Source: Erythroxylum novogranatense (lineage: Eukaryota > Streptophyta > Magnoliopsida > Malpighiales > Erythroxylaceae). Taken from it: a stretch of DNA of 64,000 nucleotides. The position numbers and the translations under genes are program-made. This document shows, one piece after another, positions 46,931 through 59,306 of this stretch. The stretch covers positions 17,904,350-17,968,349 of the forward strand of contig CM057234.1 of assembly GCA_029891385.1 (NCBI GenBank), in the 5' to 3' direction. Numbering within the stretch: the stretch's first letter is position 1; each line of letters starts with the position of its first letter. The notes under the pieces were generated by a model, which made no database searches, was not told where the DNA came from, and saw nothing but the letters and a program-made list of their open reading frames with translations.

Positions 46931-47640
46931 TATTGACGATTAAATTTCGTTCCAGGTTTTTGTTTTTTTTCTTCTTTTAATTTTACTTATATTTGATATT
47001 TATGTTAAATTTTATAAATGTAATGTAACTGTAAATGTTTTTATTTCGTGTTTAGCTTCTATTTGATTGTTTCTTCGTCATAAACTTTTTTGTAAATTAT
47101 TTAAGGATATTTGTTATTTTTAATAGATATTTTAATGTAATTATTATTTATTAAAATGATGAAATTGTATTATTGTAATATTTTAAATACTTTATATTAT
47201 TCTTAATTTTTATATTTGTATGATGATAATTATTTTTTATTAATTGTGGTTATTATTTATCTGTAAAATATTTAAAATTATTATTATTTCATATTAATTG
47301 TAATTATTATGTATTATTATGATTTTTAGAAACATAGTTGATGTAAACAATAAACTAGTAAAATATGCAATGCAACTCTACATATATTAATAGATTATTT
47401 TGTAAATTTTAAAAATTTTAAGGGTTGCTTTATAAATTTCAAAATTTCCTGAAATGATATTGAGTATTGATCAATATTAATATCGATACAGCATCATACT
47501 AGAATTTAATTTAATAATAAATTCGATACGATATTTACAATTTTGTTCAAAATAACATATTTTTTATATAAAATGACGTAATTTTAAGTAAAAGTAGATT
47601 AAAGGGAGTATTTGGGACAGAGAATCTGACACCCATTTTA
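46931..47640. other. AT-rich stretch, 3' end of the hAT element
   Basis: No coding sequence. Holds ATTATT-rich runs and the putative inverted subterminal word near 47485. Confidence 0.4.
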
Positions 47641-47657
47641 ATTCTGTCATTAACTAG

Positions 47658-47682
47658 AGCTCTCTCTCTCTCTCTCTCTCTT
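47658..47682 (+). repeat. (CT)n tract
   Basis: A pure CT run preceded by AACTAGAG. Tracts of this kind often mark core promoters or leaders in plants, so a transcription start nearby is possible. Confidence 0.6.
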
Positions 47683-47962
47683 CAAGTAGGTGCTCCTTTT
47701 CCTCTGCATGGTCGATGAATTCTGAACTTTTATTTTCCTTTATCTTGGTGTCTCTAATCAGCTACTTGAAGTTAAAGGGTTTTTCTCTTTATTATTTGAA
47801 TCCTTTTCAGGGACCAGTAACTGCATTGTTTTCCAGGGTTTGGTTTGAAGGTAATTCATGTTCTATTTGCTATAGTTTCTTTTTATTTTGTTTGTTTATT
47901 TTTTGGGTTAAGTACTCGAAGGGGAGGGGATTGATGGTACTCGAAGGGGAAAATGCAAGGCT

Positions 47963-48085
47963 ATGCATGGGTGGTCAGCTGAGGAGAGGAAAAGGACTCG
48001 GCACATGTGGAAAGAACCCTCTCGTAGCAATTCGGTTGCTGTGAGCGGTGATGTTTCATCTTCTTCTTCGTGTTTATCTTCGTTT
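47963..48085 (+). pseudogene. N-terminal fragment resembling SUO-like BAH/TFIIS-domain protein
   Basis: From the ATG at 47963 the frame reads MHGWSAEERKRTRHMW, then P.R.N.V...GDVSSSSS. The characteristic start of plant SUO-like proteins (BAH domain plus TFIIS N-terminal domain, chromatin-associated) has this spacing of MHG, EERKR, RHMW and GD.SSSS. The BAH domain that should follow is absent: the frame continues into unrelated sequence and ends. Identification is from remembered family features and should be tested by search. Confidence 0.6.
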
Positions 48086-48201
48086 TACAAGATATTTACA
48101 AAGTTATCGAGGCCAGGGCAGCCGTTGCTGGAATCGATCTCTCTAATCTCGATCTTGACTCTATTCAACTCCCTCCCGGTGAAGTTTTCGGTATTATTAG
48201 G
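48082..48201 (+). pseudogene. N-terminal fragment resembling translation initiation factor eIF3b
   Basis: In a frame shifted from the preceding fragment, VIEARAAVAGIDLSNL and DLDSIQLPPGEVFGI are read up to a GT-type junction at 48202. This matches the start of plant eIF3b (EARAA..GIDLS...DSI.LPPGE.FGI). No initiator ATG is in frame and the acidic stretch and RRM that should follow are missing. Fusion of two unrelated gene starts points to exon capture or rearrangement. Confidence 0.5.
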
Positions 48202-49910
48202 TAAATTCATGTATATCTTACCCAATCATCTGTTTTCTGAGGAGAACTAAATTTAATTCAATCTACTCTAGTTCCATGTGGGGAAGAGGATGTCAAAGAA
48301 CCCCACATGGAGATAGTCGGTAAGAAATTAAAATTTAAACACTTGAATGCCTTTTGATTCCTGATTTCTTTGATGTTTCATTGTGGGGTTTGACCTTGAT
48401 TTACGAAAGTGCCAACAAAACCCTAGCTTTCCCTTATGCTATTTACTCAATCTCCAGGTTTCGTTTGGGATCTAAACCCTCACCTTCTCTTGCTTCGCGA
48501 ATTCTGGAGATCTTTTCCTGTAGATTTGGTGATTGTTGCTTGTCAATGCTTGTTTAGATCGATATAGAATCTTGCTTGGGTTTAAAGATTAGATTGTGTG
48601 TTTTCTTGATCTTCTGTTTGCTCATTGCGTTGCGGTTGCTTGGTTTTTGCTCTTTTTGGGTTTTTAGCTGTTTTGATACCTAGGCATGTTAGTTGTTCAG
48701 TTGTGATTCATGACTTTTTTTTTACTTGGGTTTTACGGATCATAGTTTCTTCTCTTCTTTTTTTGTTGATTATTACTTTTCTACTGTCAAAATTGTGGGT
48801 GCAAATCACGCACTTGTTTTGAAGAAACAAAGAGTGACTTGCTTTGCCTGTGTTTTACTTCAATATCATCATTGAGGATTTTGCTGGAGCAACATAAATG
48901 TTGGGCTTTTTTCTCAGTCTTTGTTCTCATCAGTTAGTTTTACATTTAGTTCTTATAGTTGATGTTGTTAGTAGTTCTATACCACAAGTATATCTGCTGA
49001 AATCAGGATGCAGCAGCATTGTTGATGTATTTACAGCTTAGAGATTGAATCATAACGCTACTTGAATCAAAAACCTATGCCATGTGGAGAGTCTGCTTAC
49101 TTGGGAGCTGGGCTATGCTCAACTGGGCAATAAGAAAACCACATTTGTGAAATGCTTGCTTTATTTTAGTAGTTTAGAATACAGGATCTTGATTGTTGCA
49201 TGTAATGTATTGGGTTGATAAGTATGGCAATCAGACTGGCACGAGGTGGGGCAAGTAAGATATCACCCTCTTCCTATTTTCCTCTCTCAAGATTGTTCAG
49301 GTACTTCTTTAATTTCGTCTTTGTACCCCTCTTGCGCTTGCTGGGGTGAACATTGAGTTTTCTAGCTATAGGTTATGTGTTTAATGGTCGGGGAGGTCAA
49401 GATTTGCTGGATTTTTTTTTTCGTGTGCGTGATTAATAGTTTGTTTCTTGCATTGATTTATTACTAGCAGGGGGAGGTTCTGAGTGTAGAAGTGCTTCTC
49501 AATAACATTGCTTTTTAACTCTTCTTTTAGTACTTTTATTTTATTGTCTTTTCGTCTTTCTCTTAGTTTCTATTATTCGTATTATTCCCACCTGTGAGTA
49601 TTATTTGTTTTAATATTTATTTGCATATATTAGATTTTGGTTTTTTATTCTTATTTCTATTAGTTTTGGTGTTACGTATTAGTTTTGGTTTTGTCCTTCT
49701 TACTATTATTATGGAATATTGATTATTACTATTATTATTAGTATTTATGTGTGATGAGTATTCTTATTGTTATTTGTATTTATTTTAGCTCTATCTTGAG
49801 ATTCGGGTATTTTTATTATCATTTCTATTTAGTGCTTTTATTTCCCCATTACTTGTATTTTCATGGATTTTCTGTTTTATGAATTGGTTCTGTTACCTGC
49901 ATCATTCTTT
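48202..49910 (+). other. Probable leader/intron sequence upstream of DRM
   Basis: T-rich on the plus strand, as plant introns are, with GT and AG signals but no domain-bearing frame. A short exon-like piece (about 48272-48319, ending TCGGTAAG) has no assigned origin. The AAACCCTAG-containing part near 48420 looks like a plant leader. It may belong to a non-coding first exon and intron of DRM or to remains of the captured genes. Confidence 0.4.
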
Positions 49911-49927
49911 TATTGTCTCATCTGCAT

Positions 49928-50041
49928 GTGGGTCCACCGGAAACAGCCTCTCTACTATGTAGGGGTAAGGTTGCGTACTATCGGACCTCCCCAGACCCTG
50001 CTTCAATGCGGGATTTTAGACTGGGTGATGATGATGACTGT
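49928..50041 (+). mobile_element. SINE 3' part, Au-like
   Basis: GGTCCACCGGAAACAGCCTC, AGGGGTAAGGTTGCGTAC, CCTCCCCAGACC and ACTGGG followed by (TGA)n match the body and tail of the plant Au/TS-type SINEs. The tRNA-derived head is not evident, so it is 5'-truncated or diverged. It is not a tRNA gene. Confidence 0.75.
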
Positions 50042-50593
50042 ACTCTTTTGTTTTTTTGTTTGTTTTTATCCTTTTTCTTCGGGGGTTAGTTGAAATAACT
50101 CGTGATGACCGGAGAGTTTGTAGTTCCACTTCTGATTTTATAATCTAAATGCTGAGCGAGAAATTTTGTTTCTTCTATAAGTGTTGCAGTACATGAATAC
50201 AATTTGGTGAAGAATTGGGATTTTGTTTGCCCAGTTGTTTGGAATTATTCCCTTTTCCTCATTGCTGAAATGGAATTCTATTAGAAAAAAAAGGTTTCTT
50301 TTTGAGCAAATCCACAATTAACGAAGAGTTGTCCCTTCAATTCCGATAAAAGGAACACAATTACAGATGAGTGTAAGGAAACTTTCTTCTAAAAAATCCA
50401 TGCTTGGGATGTTTTTATGATTTGGGAGTAGGGATTAGACTGTTTATGCATCTGTCTCCTGTTGTGTTGTTTTGGATGCCTTGATGCGTTTTGGGTGTGT
50501 GATGTCTCAAATGCAAAGGATGAACATGCTTGTGTAAAAATTTGGGTTTCTTTTGACACATAACGGCATTTGAACATTTATGGTATTACTTAT

Positions 50594-50829
50594 GGGGGGT
50601 GCTTGGCTCACTTGGGAGAATGATAATAGGAATTATAATAAATATAGTGAGGAATAAAAATAGATATTGCTTCTATTTCCTTCCATTCTTCACCATATTG
50701 GGGGGAATGGAGTATTGCCTCAAAAGGGGATACAAAAATACTGTTTATCCAATCATAATATATTACCAACCATCTTTTTTCATTCCTTATCTATTCCTTT
50801 CTTTTTATACTAACTAACCAAGCACCCCC
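50594..50829. mobile_element. Tourist-like MITE (about 236 bp)
   Basis: Inverted ends GGGGGTGCTTGG at the left and CCAAGCACCCCC at the right enclose AT-rich DNA without coding capacity. The ends and the subterminal TGGGA.AATGA words resemble those of the PIF/Harbinger element at 41843-45738 (GGGGGTGTTTGG). The flanks, TAT and TTT, are a degraded three-base target. It lies about 1 kb upstream of the DRM start codon. Confidence 0.8.
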
Positions 50830-51780
50830 TTTTGGGTCTACCTATGTTTACTGCCTAGTGCACATGTGAACTTCACAGATAAATGCATATGTTGCATCGG
50901 CAATATAGATGAATGGATGTAAGTTGACAAATGGTATGAAATTTTGACAACTGTATGACAAAGAACGGTAATAGATATGGACATGGTAATTTTAGTGCGT
51001 GAAGTGTCCCAACAAGGGGAGGAGCAAGAAATTAGGTTCAGTGGGGTGAAAAGCATATTATGCAGGGAGCTGAAGGGGTAGCACATTATGTAAAAAACAG
51101 CACAAAAATGCAACAAAAGGGCTTTAAACCCTCATGACCCCTATTTGGCTCTGGCCTTGGACCCCTGGTGCCAAACATGCTGTGCCTATGCCACATTCAA
51201 TTATTTGTATGCACTTAAATGCTAACAAGAGATGTTAGAAATGTAATAAGATCTTTTAATAATGTATTATTGGCCTTCAGTTGTTTTGGTTGTTAACACT
51301 TTTAGTTCCTAAACATGTAATATATTCATAATTGAGTGGTTGGAGTCCTTGAGTAACTTCTATATGTTTTCAAATGGTTTAACTGTAAAATGCATGTTGG
51401 AAGTGACAATGCTGATAAAAGACTTGGAAGGCTTGAGAAATTTATCAAAATGATGATTCGTTCATAATAAGAAATTCAAACCACCCCCATCGTTCCTGAG
51501 TAGGGATTTTAAAAACAGTACTTTCGTTGTGTTAGTATATTATTTCGCTGTATAATATGAATAATATGAAGTTTCTTTTAGCAGATGTCCATCTTTTTCC
51601 CCAAGTAGAAGTTTCAACTTAAACTTACACCTTATACATTATTTTCAAATGCCTTTTTCATGACGTATCTTGAGATAATTACCTCCATTATAAATTGTAA
51701 GGTGTATTGTCCTACTTTCATTTTTGTTTATTCTTTTGGGTTTTGCTTTTGGTTTGTATTTATTGATCTTATCTAATTTA
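50830..51780 (+). other. Unassigned sequence upstream of the DRM start codon
   Basis: No supported coding sequence. T-rich runs close to 51780 precede an AG at about 51789-51790, fitting the end of a leader intron before the exon that holds the start codon. Confidence 0.4.
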
Positions 51781-51826
51781 TTTCTAAGCAGCTTGGAAGA
51801 CTTGTCAACAACAGCCTACAAAGCAA

Positions 51827-54800
51827 ATGGTACTTTTCTTTTCCTGAATTTTGTTTTAATTAATCCTTTGCAACTTTTTTCTTGCATAATATTGTAATTC
51901 TGCCGTCCTTGCATAGTCTTGTAATTGATTGTGTTTCTGAACAATGAAGAGAAGCTGAAGTATTCATCATTGTAAATACATGTGTTGCTGTTTATTCTAA
52001 TGCATTTAATTTGCCCTTGCATGCATGTACTTATATGTGAATTTCCACAGGGTGTGGATTCTTTCGATGGAGAAGATGACACTTTTGATTGGAATAGCGG
52101 AGACGAGAGATATGCTGATTCCTCTTCTTCAAGTTTAACACTTCCTAATGGAGAAGCTAGAGCAAGCTCAGCGGAGGTGAATGATTGTTCATAGTCCCTA
52201 AATTTCTCTGCGAGTTCTTTTATCTGATTGTACCAATACTTTCTTGTCATAATAGCTTCATCCAGTTACATGCCTTGCTATCTTGTCGAAATCTCATTAT
52301 TGCATTCATCTGTTCCAAAAACGTGTCTCCTATTTTGCATAACTGTGGTGCACTTATGGAAGGCTTATAAGTCAATAGGTGTGCCACTTTATTGTCAGAT
52401 ACCTTCTACCTTATTTGTAGGGTCTGCGTTATGATGCATGCTACTGATTGTCATTTTTCTTATCATAAAGCTCCTTTACCTCTATTTATTAGTGGTGAAT
52501 GCATGATCATGCATATGTTCATTCTTGTTTCTCTTATTTTGTTTAAGTGCAAGATTTTATCTTGATAGTTGTAGTCTATTGTCTTGTTTAGTATTTTATT
52601 TGGTCAACATTGTTTCTGCACATTAGTATCATATATATGTTGGATCACACAGAAGTATTGTGTGAAACTGGCCTAGGCATTCATGGTATGGTTGATTACT
52701 TGTCCCTTTTCTAGGCAAGCTCATCAGCAGGATCATCTGGCACCAAGTTAGTTGATCATTTTGTGGGAATGGGATTTTCTAAAAAGATGACGATGGAAGC
52801 AATCCAGGAAACTGGTAAAAAGATTTCAATCCTTTATCAGATGTTATAACCTGCACAAGCACATTATTGTTTCGGTTCATGAAAACTTAATTATAGCACT
52901 GCCTTGTCTGTTCTGCAGGAGAGGAAAATGCAGATTTGATACTTGAAACACTTCTAAAATACTCGGTGATTTTGTTTTCCAAGTCTAAGACTGATTATAA
53001 TTGTCTAAGGTAAAATTTTCTAACGCCAAAGCTCATATTATATGTTGTGCCTCAAGGCAAGGTCATCTGGAAGCTCTTCAGGCACCAAATTGATTGACCA
53101 TTTTGTTGGGATGGGCTTTTCGGAGGAAATGGTTGCCAAAGCAATTCGTGAAAATGGTATATTTCTCTTTTTTCGAGGGTCTTTCCTCATTATATTCTGT
53201 TTACAACTTTATTTTCCCAAATTTTCAGGAGAAGGAAATACAGATTCAATTTTGGAAACTCTTCTCACGTATAGGGTAATGAAGATTTGCATCACTTTTA
53301 TGCACTATTTAAATTCTTTTTGACCGCTCATACTCTCATTTAGAAAAACTTTTACATGTTTATTCATAAATAAAACAATGCTTCTTAATCTCACTAGAGA
53401 AAATAAAATTTGTATATTGATGTAAGTTTGTGTTTAGATAATGGTGATATAGGACAAATAGAAGAAGTATTAATTAGTAGCTAAGACTCACAAAGTTAGG
53501 AATATTGACTAATATTAGGCTGCTAGAATATCAAGTTTCAGTTTTTGGATTTTAGCTTGGAATGCTGATATTTCAGGTTTGATATAGCCTGATTTTTAAG
53601 GTTTGTTTGCTGGAAATTTTAGGCTAGGATTTTAAGGTTTTGGTTACTGGAACTTTAGGTTAGAATTGCTAGAATTTAGTGAGGAACACAAACAAACACA
53701 AACAATAGAGGGTAGGAAGCTAGGAATTGCGCCTAGGGTCTAAGAATCATTCTTAGAAGAAAGCATCACTCCTTTTTAGTTGAAAATTCAAGTTTGTAGA
53801 AAAAATTCAGGATCCATTATTATTAAATGGTCGAGTACACAATTTATAAAGAAGTTCTTGGAACCCTTATTATAGTAGGAAAGGGTTCCTAATAAATTTA
53901 AATCCTATTATAATAAAAATTATATAACTTTTAAGTTCTAAACAACTAGGATAACATATCTAAAATTAGAATAACTTAGATATCTTACTACTGTTTTCTA
54001 TCTAATAAATAATCCTAACATAATCTAAATTTTAGTCCTTGTTGTCCTTGCTATCAACTCAATTCCTATCCTCCATCCCACCAAATTAAGACTTAAGGTT
54101 AACAAAATTTTCCTTTTATTTCTTTTATAGACTTTAAGCTCTTTTGCATCAATCAGTCATGCTACTAATTTTTGGTCATATCAGAAAATATACTATTGGT
54201 CTGTAGCAGGGCAGTGGGAGAGCTTTTTGGGTACCAAAAATACTACTTCTCTTCTTAGATGGGGCAGAACTGAATTACTGTCGTTTTTATATGCAAAGCT
54301 TCAAAGAGTAGCCTGGCGGTCATATCCCCTTATGATCCCCCAAATACAGCCCCTGCATGTTAGCTGCATACATGTAGCAGCTAGAACTTGCTGTATTGCT
54401 AATTTTCCACTAAAGATAGTACTTTCCAATTGAAGATGAAAACACCTTTTAATGTTGGTTGATCCCTCACTCAAAACTATTCACCAAGTTCTGTTTATAT
54501 TTACCTGTGTAACTGAGTACTTTAAATATGCCAAAATGTTATTGATAACTCTTATTGTTGAAGTTGAGTGACATGATGTCATAAGCATCTTTGTTATAAA
54601 CGTCGCAGAGCTTTGGTTTATATATGAGTTTGAGTCTCAAAAGGAAAAGAGAAATATGTAATGTTGCATTTCAGTGACTTCTGGGTCAGACTTTGCACCT
54701 GGAAGTCAACTGTGCCAGATGCTTCTATCTGTCACTTTCAAAGTGCAATTGGCATTAGAAACATTCCTCTTTGGACTATAATCATAACTTTTTATCTTTT

Positions 54801-57633
54801 GTAAAACCAACTGATTGCCATAAATCTTTTCTTTTTCTCCAAGTGTTCTACTTAGTCAATTTGTTCTATCATTCACAGAGAGGCATGATGCCTACACAGG
54901 ATCCCTCAACTTTGAAGATATGGTTGAAAGTATATGGAAAACATATTATAAACTGAATTGGCTTTGTATTACATTGACTGTACTGTATACTCTTGTCTTT
55001 TGCTTGTAGGCCATTGATGAATCTCCTGAAGAGCAATGCCTAAAGGATTATGATCAATTATCTTCAGATTTTGAAGCGAGCTTTCTGGATGATTTTTCAG
55101 ATATGGATAGCTCTGAAAGTGAGGTAGCTAATTTTCTTGATTGGATTCGTAATTTAGATGGCTATTGCATGGATAAATAGTTAACTACATTAATTTGATA
55201 TGGCCTTCTCTAACTATATTCAATTATAAAAGTGTTCATTAACATCTATAATGTATTAAAGGTGTGATACTCCATAAAATTATAGTTTTATTTCAGATAC
55301 ATGAATGCAATTTATTTATGAACAGATCATAGCTTATTATTAATTCATCTAATTGATTTATGTATATATCAGGAAATCATAAAAACTGAATCTGAGGGAG
55401 ACAACCCACTATTCTTCTTGAAAAGGATGGGGTATCCATTGGAGGAGGCATCAATTGCCATAGAGAGATGTGGTGCGTGGTCTAACCACGGGTAGTCTTG
55501 CGGTTAATTTACTTCGTTTCTTCTTATTTTCTGAAGTTTGTCGTTTTGAAGAAATGGGAAAAGGATTTAGGTGAAGTAAAATTATGCAGCTATTTGATGT
55601 GATTTTCTTTTAAACAAGTTCCTAATATATTTTGATCATTTTCTTTTAAACAAGTTCCTGGTATAACATGTATTTGGTAAAGGTTTGAGTTCCTCTGTCT
55701 CACTGGAAGACCTAATCTGTCAGTAGCTTTGTCTTCTATATTTGCTAGACGTGCTTTTAGCTCGTATTTTACATACTTTGACTTATCAAGTTTTATGCCT
55801 TTGAGGAGGATTTTCAAATTTTTATGGAGTATCTAATGTCTTGTGTGGTTAGTACGATCAAAATTTCTTGCAACTTGATGTAACACATTAATGATCCAAT
55901 AGTCGGGGGTGACATCTATGTTTTTTTGGTTTTGAAATCTTCTTGAGCTTCATATTTATTGTGGTGTTTCAGTTTCTTCTTAGTTGTGAATGCTATTCTA
56001 GATTATGAAACCTTTTGCAGGACCAGATGCCAGTATTGCAGAACTGACTGACTTTCTTTGTGCTGCTCAACTGGCCAGGGCAGCAGATGTTTTATATCCA
56101 GAAGATAAGGTGATTTTTTTTACGTTTTGGAGAATTTAATGCGGAGGTTTCTGAAGTTTGCTCCTCATTTCATTTTTCCTTTCAGTTGAATATAACTGCC
56201 CACATTTATATTTATTGTGTACAGCCAAAGCCTTGGCAGTCTGGGAATAATCATCTTAAACACAAGAAGAGGAGTGCTTTGCGTCATGATATGTGGAAAA
56301 GGAAAAAACAGAGGTTGGAGAATGGGCATGTGAATGGAGATGAAGAGCCACTTCGAATCCCCATTCCAATGATTGGCTTTGGAGTTCCCACTGAACCAGC
56401 TATTATTACTCGAAGAACGCTACCAGAAGCTGCATTTGGGCCTCCCTACTTTTACTATGAGAATGTAGCTCTGGCTCCCAAAGGTGTTTGGCAAACTATC
56501 TCAAGATTTCTTTATGACGTGGAGCCAGAATTTGTTGATTCAAAGCATTTTTGTGCTGCTGCAAGGAAAAGGGGTTATGTTCACAACCTTCCATTAAATA
56601 ATAGATTTCCTCTTCTCCCATTTCCTGCTCGGACAATCCAGGAAGCATTTCCTCTGACCAAGAAATGGTGGCCTTCTTGGGATGCAAGAACTAAGCTAAA
56701 TTGCTTACAAACTTGTATTGGCAGTGCAAAACTCACGGAGAGAATTCGGAAAGCTGTTGAAGATTATGATGATGGGAATCCACCTCCAAGTGTCCAAAAG
56801 TATGTTCTTGATGAATGCCGCAAGTGGAATCTTGTCTGGGTTGGAAGGAATAAGGTTGCTCCACTTGAACCTGATGAGATAGAAATGCTTTTAGGGTTTC
56901 CAAAGAACCACACTAGAGGAGGTGGAATAAGTAGGACAGACCGATACAAATCACTTGGCAACTCATTTCAGGTGAATAAACAATACCTTCCATTTAGTAA
57001 TGTTAGGAAACTTGTTTGGCAACTCTTCTTCATTTCTCTTAATACGTGATCAAATGTTGCACCTGCAATCCTCGTAATATGCTCTATATTATTCATCTAT
57101 GAATATATTATGTTTTCTAGTTCTGTTTTGTGGTTGCTGATGGTTTATTTTTTATTTTCTGTATCCCTGAAGTGTGCTTACCTAAAAATCAATGTCAGGT
57201 TGACACAGTTGCATACCATCTCTCTGTTCTAAAAGACCTTTTCCCTGAAGGCTTAAATCTACTCTCACTATTCTCTGGAATCGGTGGTGCAGAAGTTGCC
57301 CTTCACAGGCTTGGTATTAGAATGAAGAATGTTGTTTCAGTTGAGATTTCGGAGGTAAATAGAGGCATAATGAGGTGCTGGTGGGAGCAAACGAACCAAA
57401 CAGGGAACTTGATTGACATGACTGATATACAGCAACTGAATGCTGACCGGTTGGAGGAGTTCATGAGCATGTTTGGTGGATTCGATCTGGTAGTTGGTGG
57501 GAGCCCATGCAACAATCTTACAGGTAGCAATCGAGTTCACCGCGATGGACTTGAGGGTAAAGAATCCTCCCTCTTCTTTGATTATTGCCGTATTCTGGAC
57601 TTGGTTAAGTGTATGATGTCCAGAAATCACTGA
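51827..57633 (+). CDS. DRM2: DRM-type de novo DNA (cytosine-5) methyltransferase, DRM2-like, 11 coding exons
   Basis: Exons: 51827-51829 (ATG only), 52051-52176, 52715-52814, 52919-52965, 53057-53156, 53229-53275, 55010-55123, 55373-55472, 56021-56109, 56225-56971, 57199-57633. All introns are GT-AG and the frame is continuous for 635 aa. Three UBA domains (about 51-91, 100-140 and 186-225) precede the methyltransferase. Its motifs are in the DRM order: ENV at 321-323, the motif X SLGNSFQ at 485-491, then motif I LSLFSGIGG at 513-521 and catalytic SPCNN with Cys595. DRM2 methylates cytosines in all contexts in the nucleus, guided by 24 nt siRNA. The catalytic Cys argues against the inactive DRM3. 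The ATG in a mini-exon was chosen because it splices in frame to GVDSFDG. A non-coding first exon further upstream is likely. Confidence 0.93.
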
Positions 57634-59306
57634 TCATGCAATGCAGCATATTTTTTTCCGGCCAAGAAATTTATCCAACTCGCCCGTGATATAATGGAAA
57701 ATAAATCTCCATCGTTAATTGGTACATTGAGGATCTTTAGATAGTGTGATAGGACTTTTTGCTTTGAGAAGGTAATGACAATTGAACTTTCAGGCTGAAG
57801 GTGCTCCTTTGGTTTCCGGGCCACTGACTAAAATTGGAACAGCCTTATTTATCTTACTAAGATATATATAATTCAAAGTCCATCGTATTTTCCTAGAAAT
57901 GCTTAATCTTATGACAGTCATTGAAGAATCGGTGTTAATTTGATGCTGATAATTAATTAAAGAATTTAAAAAATTATCAGAGAAAATTGCAATTTAAGCT
58001 GAATTGCTTGGTCCAGAAGGTAAAGAATAACTATTTGATAATTGCACTTGTAGTGTTGGTTGAGCTAATAGAAGGAATGAAATGAGAGCAAACGCAGGCT
58101 GGAATAAGTAATAGAGGAGAGAACCGATTAAGGTAGTAAAGTGGAAAAAGAGTAGAAATGTAATTAATTAAAATTTTAATTACAAATCAATGTAGAGTCA
58201 TTCAATTGAAAAGCCAACTTAAAGGTTCAGTTACAGAAGAGGACTTTTAATCACATATAACATGCATGAAATAAGCCTATGAGAATGGGAGAGCAATAAT
58301 ACTACCATTAAACTTAGTTGGGAAATTTGTATCACTTAAAAGATACATAAATATATTCATATATAGGATGTTAAATCTATCATTTGGTTGAAGGATAAAA
58401 GGAAAAGGTCGGTCCAAAACATGCTTTAAATATTTAATTTAATTGTAGTAAGTTCGGTTCCTATGGATAAGATTTTGACCAAACTTTTATGGTTCAATTA
58501 ATATTAAGAAACTGCATCTAAATCAATATTTATCAAAATAAAAAACACCATGCATAATCTTATGATATGCAGGGCATTTTTTTTTTACACAACACCTTAT
58601 CCTGGATTTATTAGATTGGTAATGGATTTAGATACATTAAATCGGCAAAATTGAGTTTCAATTCAATCCTATTCCTACCCCCCCAAACTTTAATTACATG
58701 ACTTTTGCAAGTGTTTGCTAGTCTGTTACATTTCTCATGAACCCAATCAAAATGGCCCCACCAAATTCAGTTGTCCACTCCCACCTTGACCAACGACCAC
58801 ATTCTTTGCGATGCCTATTTCATTTGATTATCAGCATAGCTGGCTGTTATCGCATCAAACGGCTGTAAATTAATCTAGACAAAAATTCCCAACCACCATA
58901 AAGCATACTAGGTTCAAAAGGGGCACATACGTCTGCCACGTGTCCAACTTGCAGCGAATTTTCTTACAGCAAAAGAACCTTATAACGAACCAATGATTAA
59001 AATGTTGTTTCTTTTTTCTCTTTTGCCATTAGAAGTGCTTAAAAAGGGAAGCTTGGCGGTCATTAACAAGAACCAATATCAGCCGTTGCTCAGTAATCTC
59101 ATCAAGGGCTGTGATTTTGGCAGTTGTCGATTGCCCTTTTCTTAATTACATCCAATAATAAAAGCCCATAGGATTTAAACTCCATTACTCAGACATTAAA
59201 CCACACCTTCCTTTCTTGTTCTCTTACCTCTCTTGTCTCTATCTGTTATCTTCTCCCCCTTTCTCTTTCTCTTCCTCTCTGGTTTTGCTCTGTGTGTTGT
59301 GTTTGC
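57634..59306. other. Intergenic region between DRM and MYB
   Basis: Holds the 3' end of DRM and the promoter of MYB. No other gene is supported. The MYB leader is pyrimidine-rich (about 59210-59290, many CTCTT words). A weak TATA-like AATAATAAAAG lies near 59153-59163, but the start site cannot be fixed. Confidence 0.5.

Larger units (their letters stand above)
37620..47560 (+). mobile_element. hAT transposon (DUF659/BED type), decayed and interrupted
   Basis: Transposase pieces in order: BED zinc finger (40619-40812), DUF659 core (41217-41597) and, after the PIF insertion, the middle part and C-terminal dimerisation region (45742-46930). The outer limits are approximate. GTATCGAT-containing words near 37680 and, inverted, near 47485 suggest inverted terminal similarity. 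A long leader (37840-40618) precedes the first coding exon. Confidence 0.6.

Noticed and set aside
49928..50041. Possible tRNA gene
   Set aside because: No A and B boxes or cloverleaf; the sequence fits the body and tail of a SINE.
56496..56961. Minus-strand frames inside DRM exon 10
   Set aside because: Shadows of the conserved methyltransferase coding exon.
57627..57824. Minus-strand frame of 65 codons downstream of DRM
   Set aside because: Lies in the 3' region of DRM, lacks a domain and is no longer than expected by chance.
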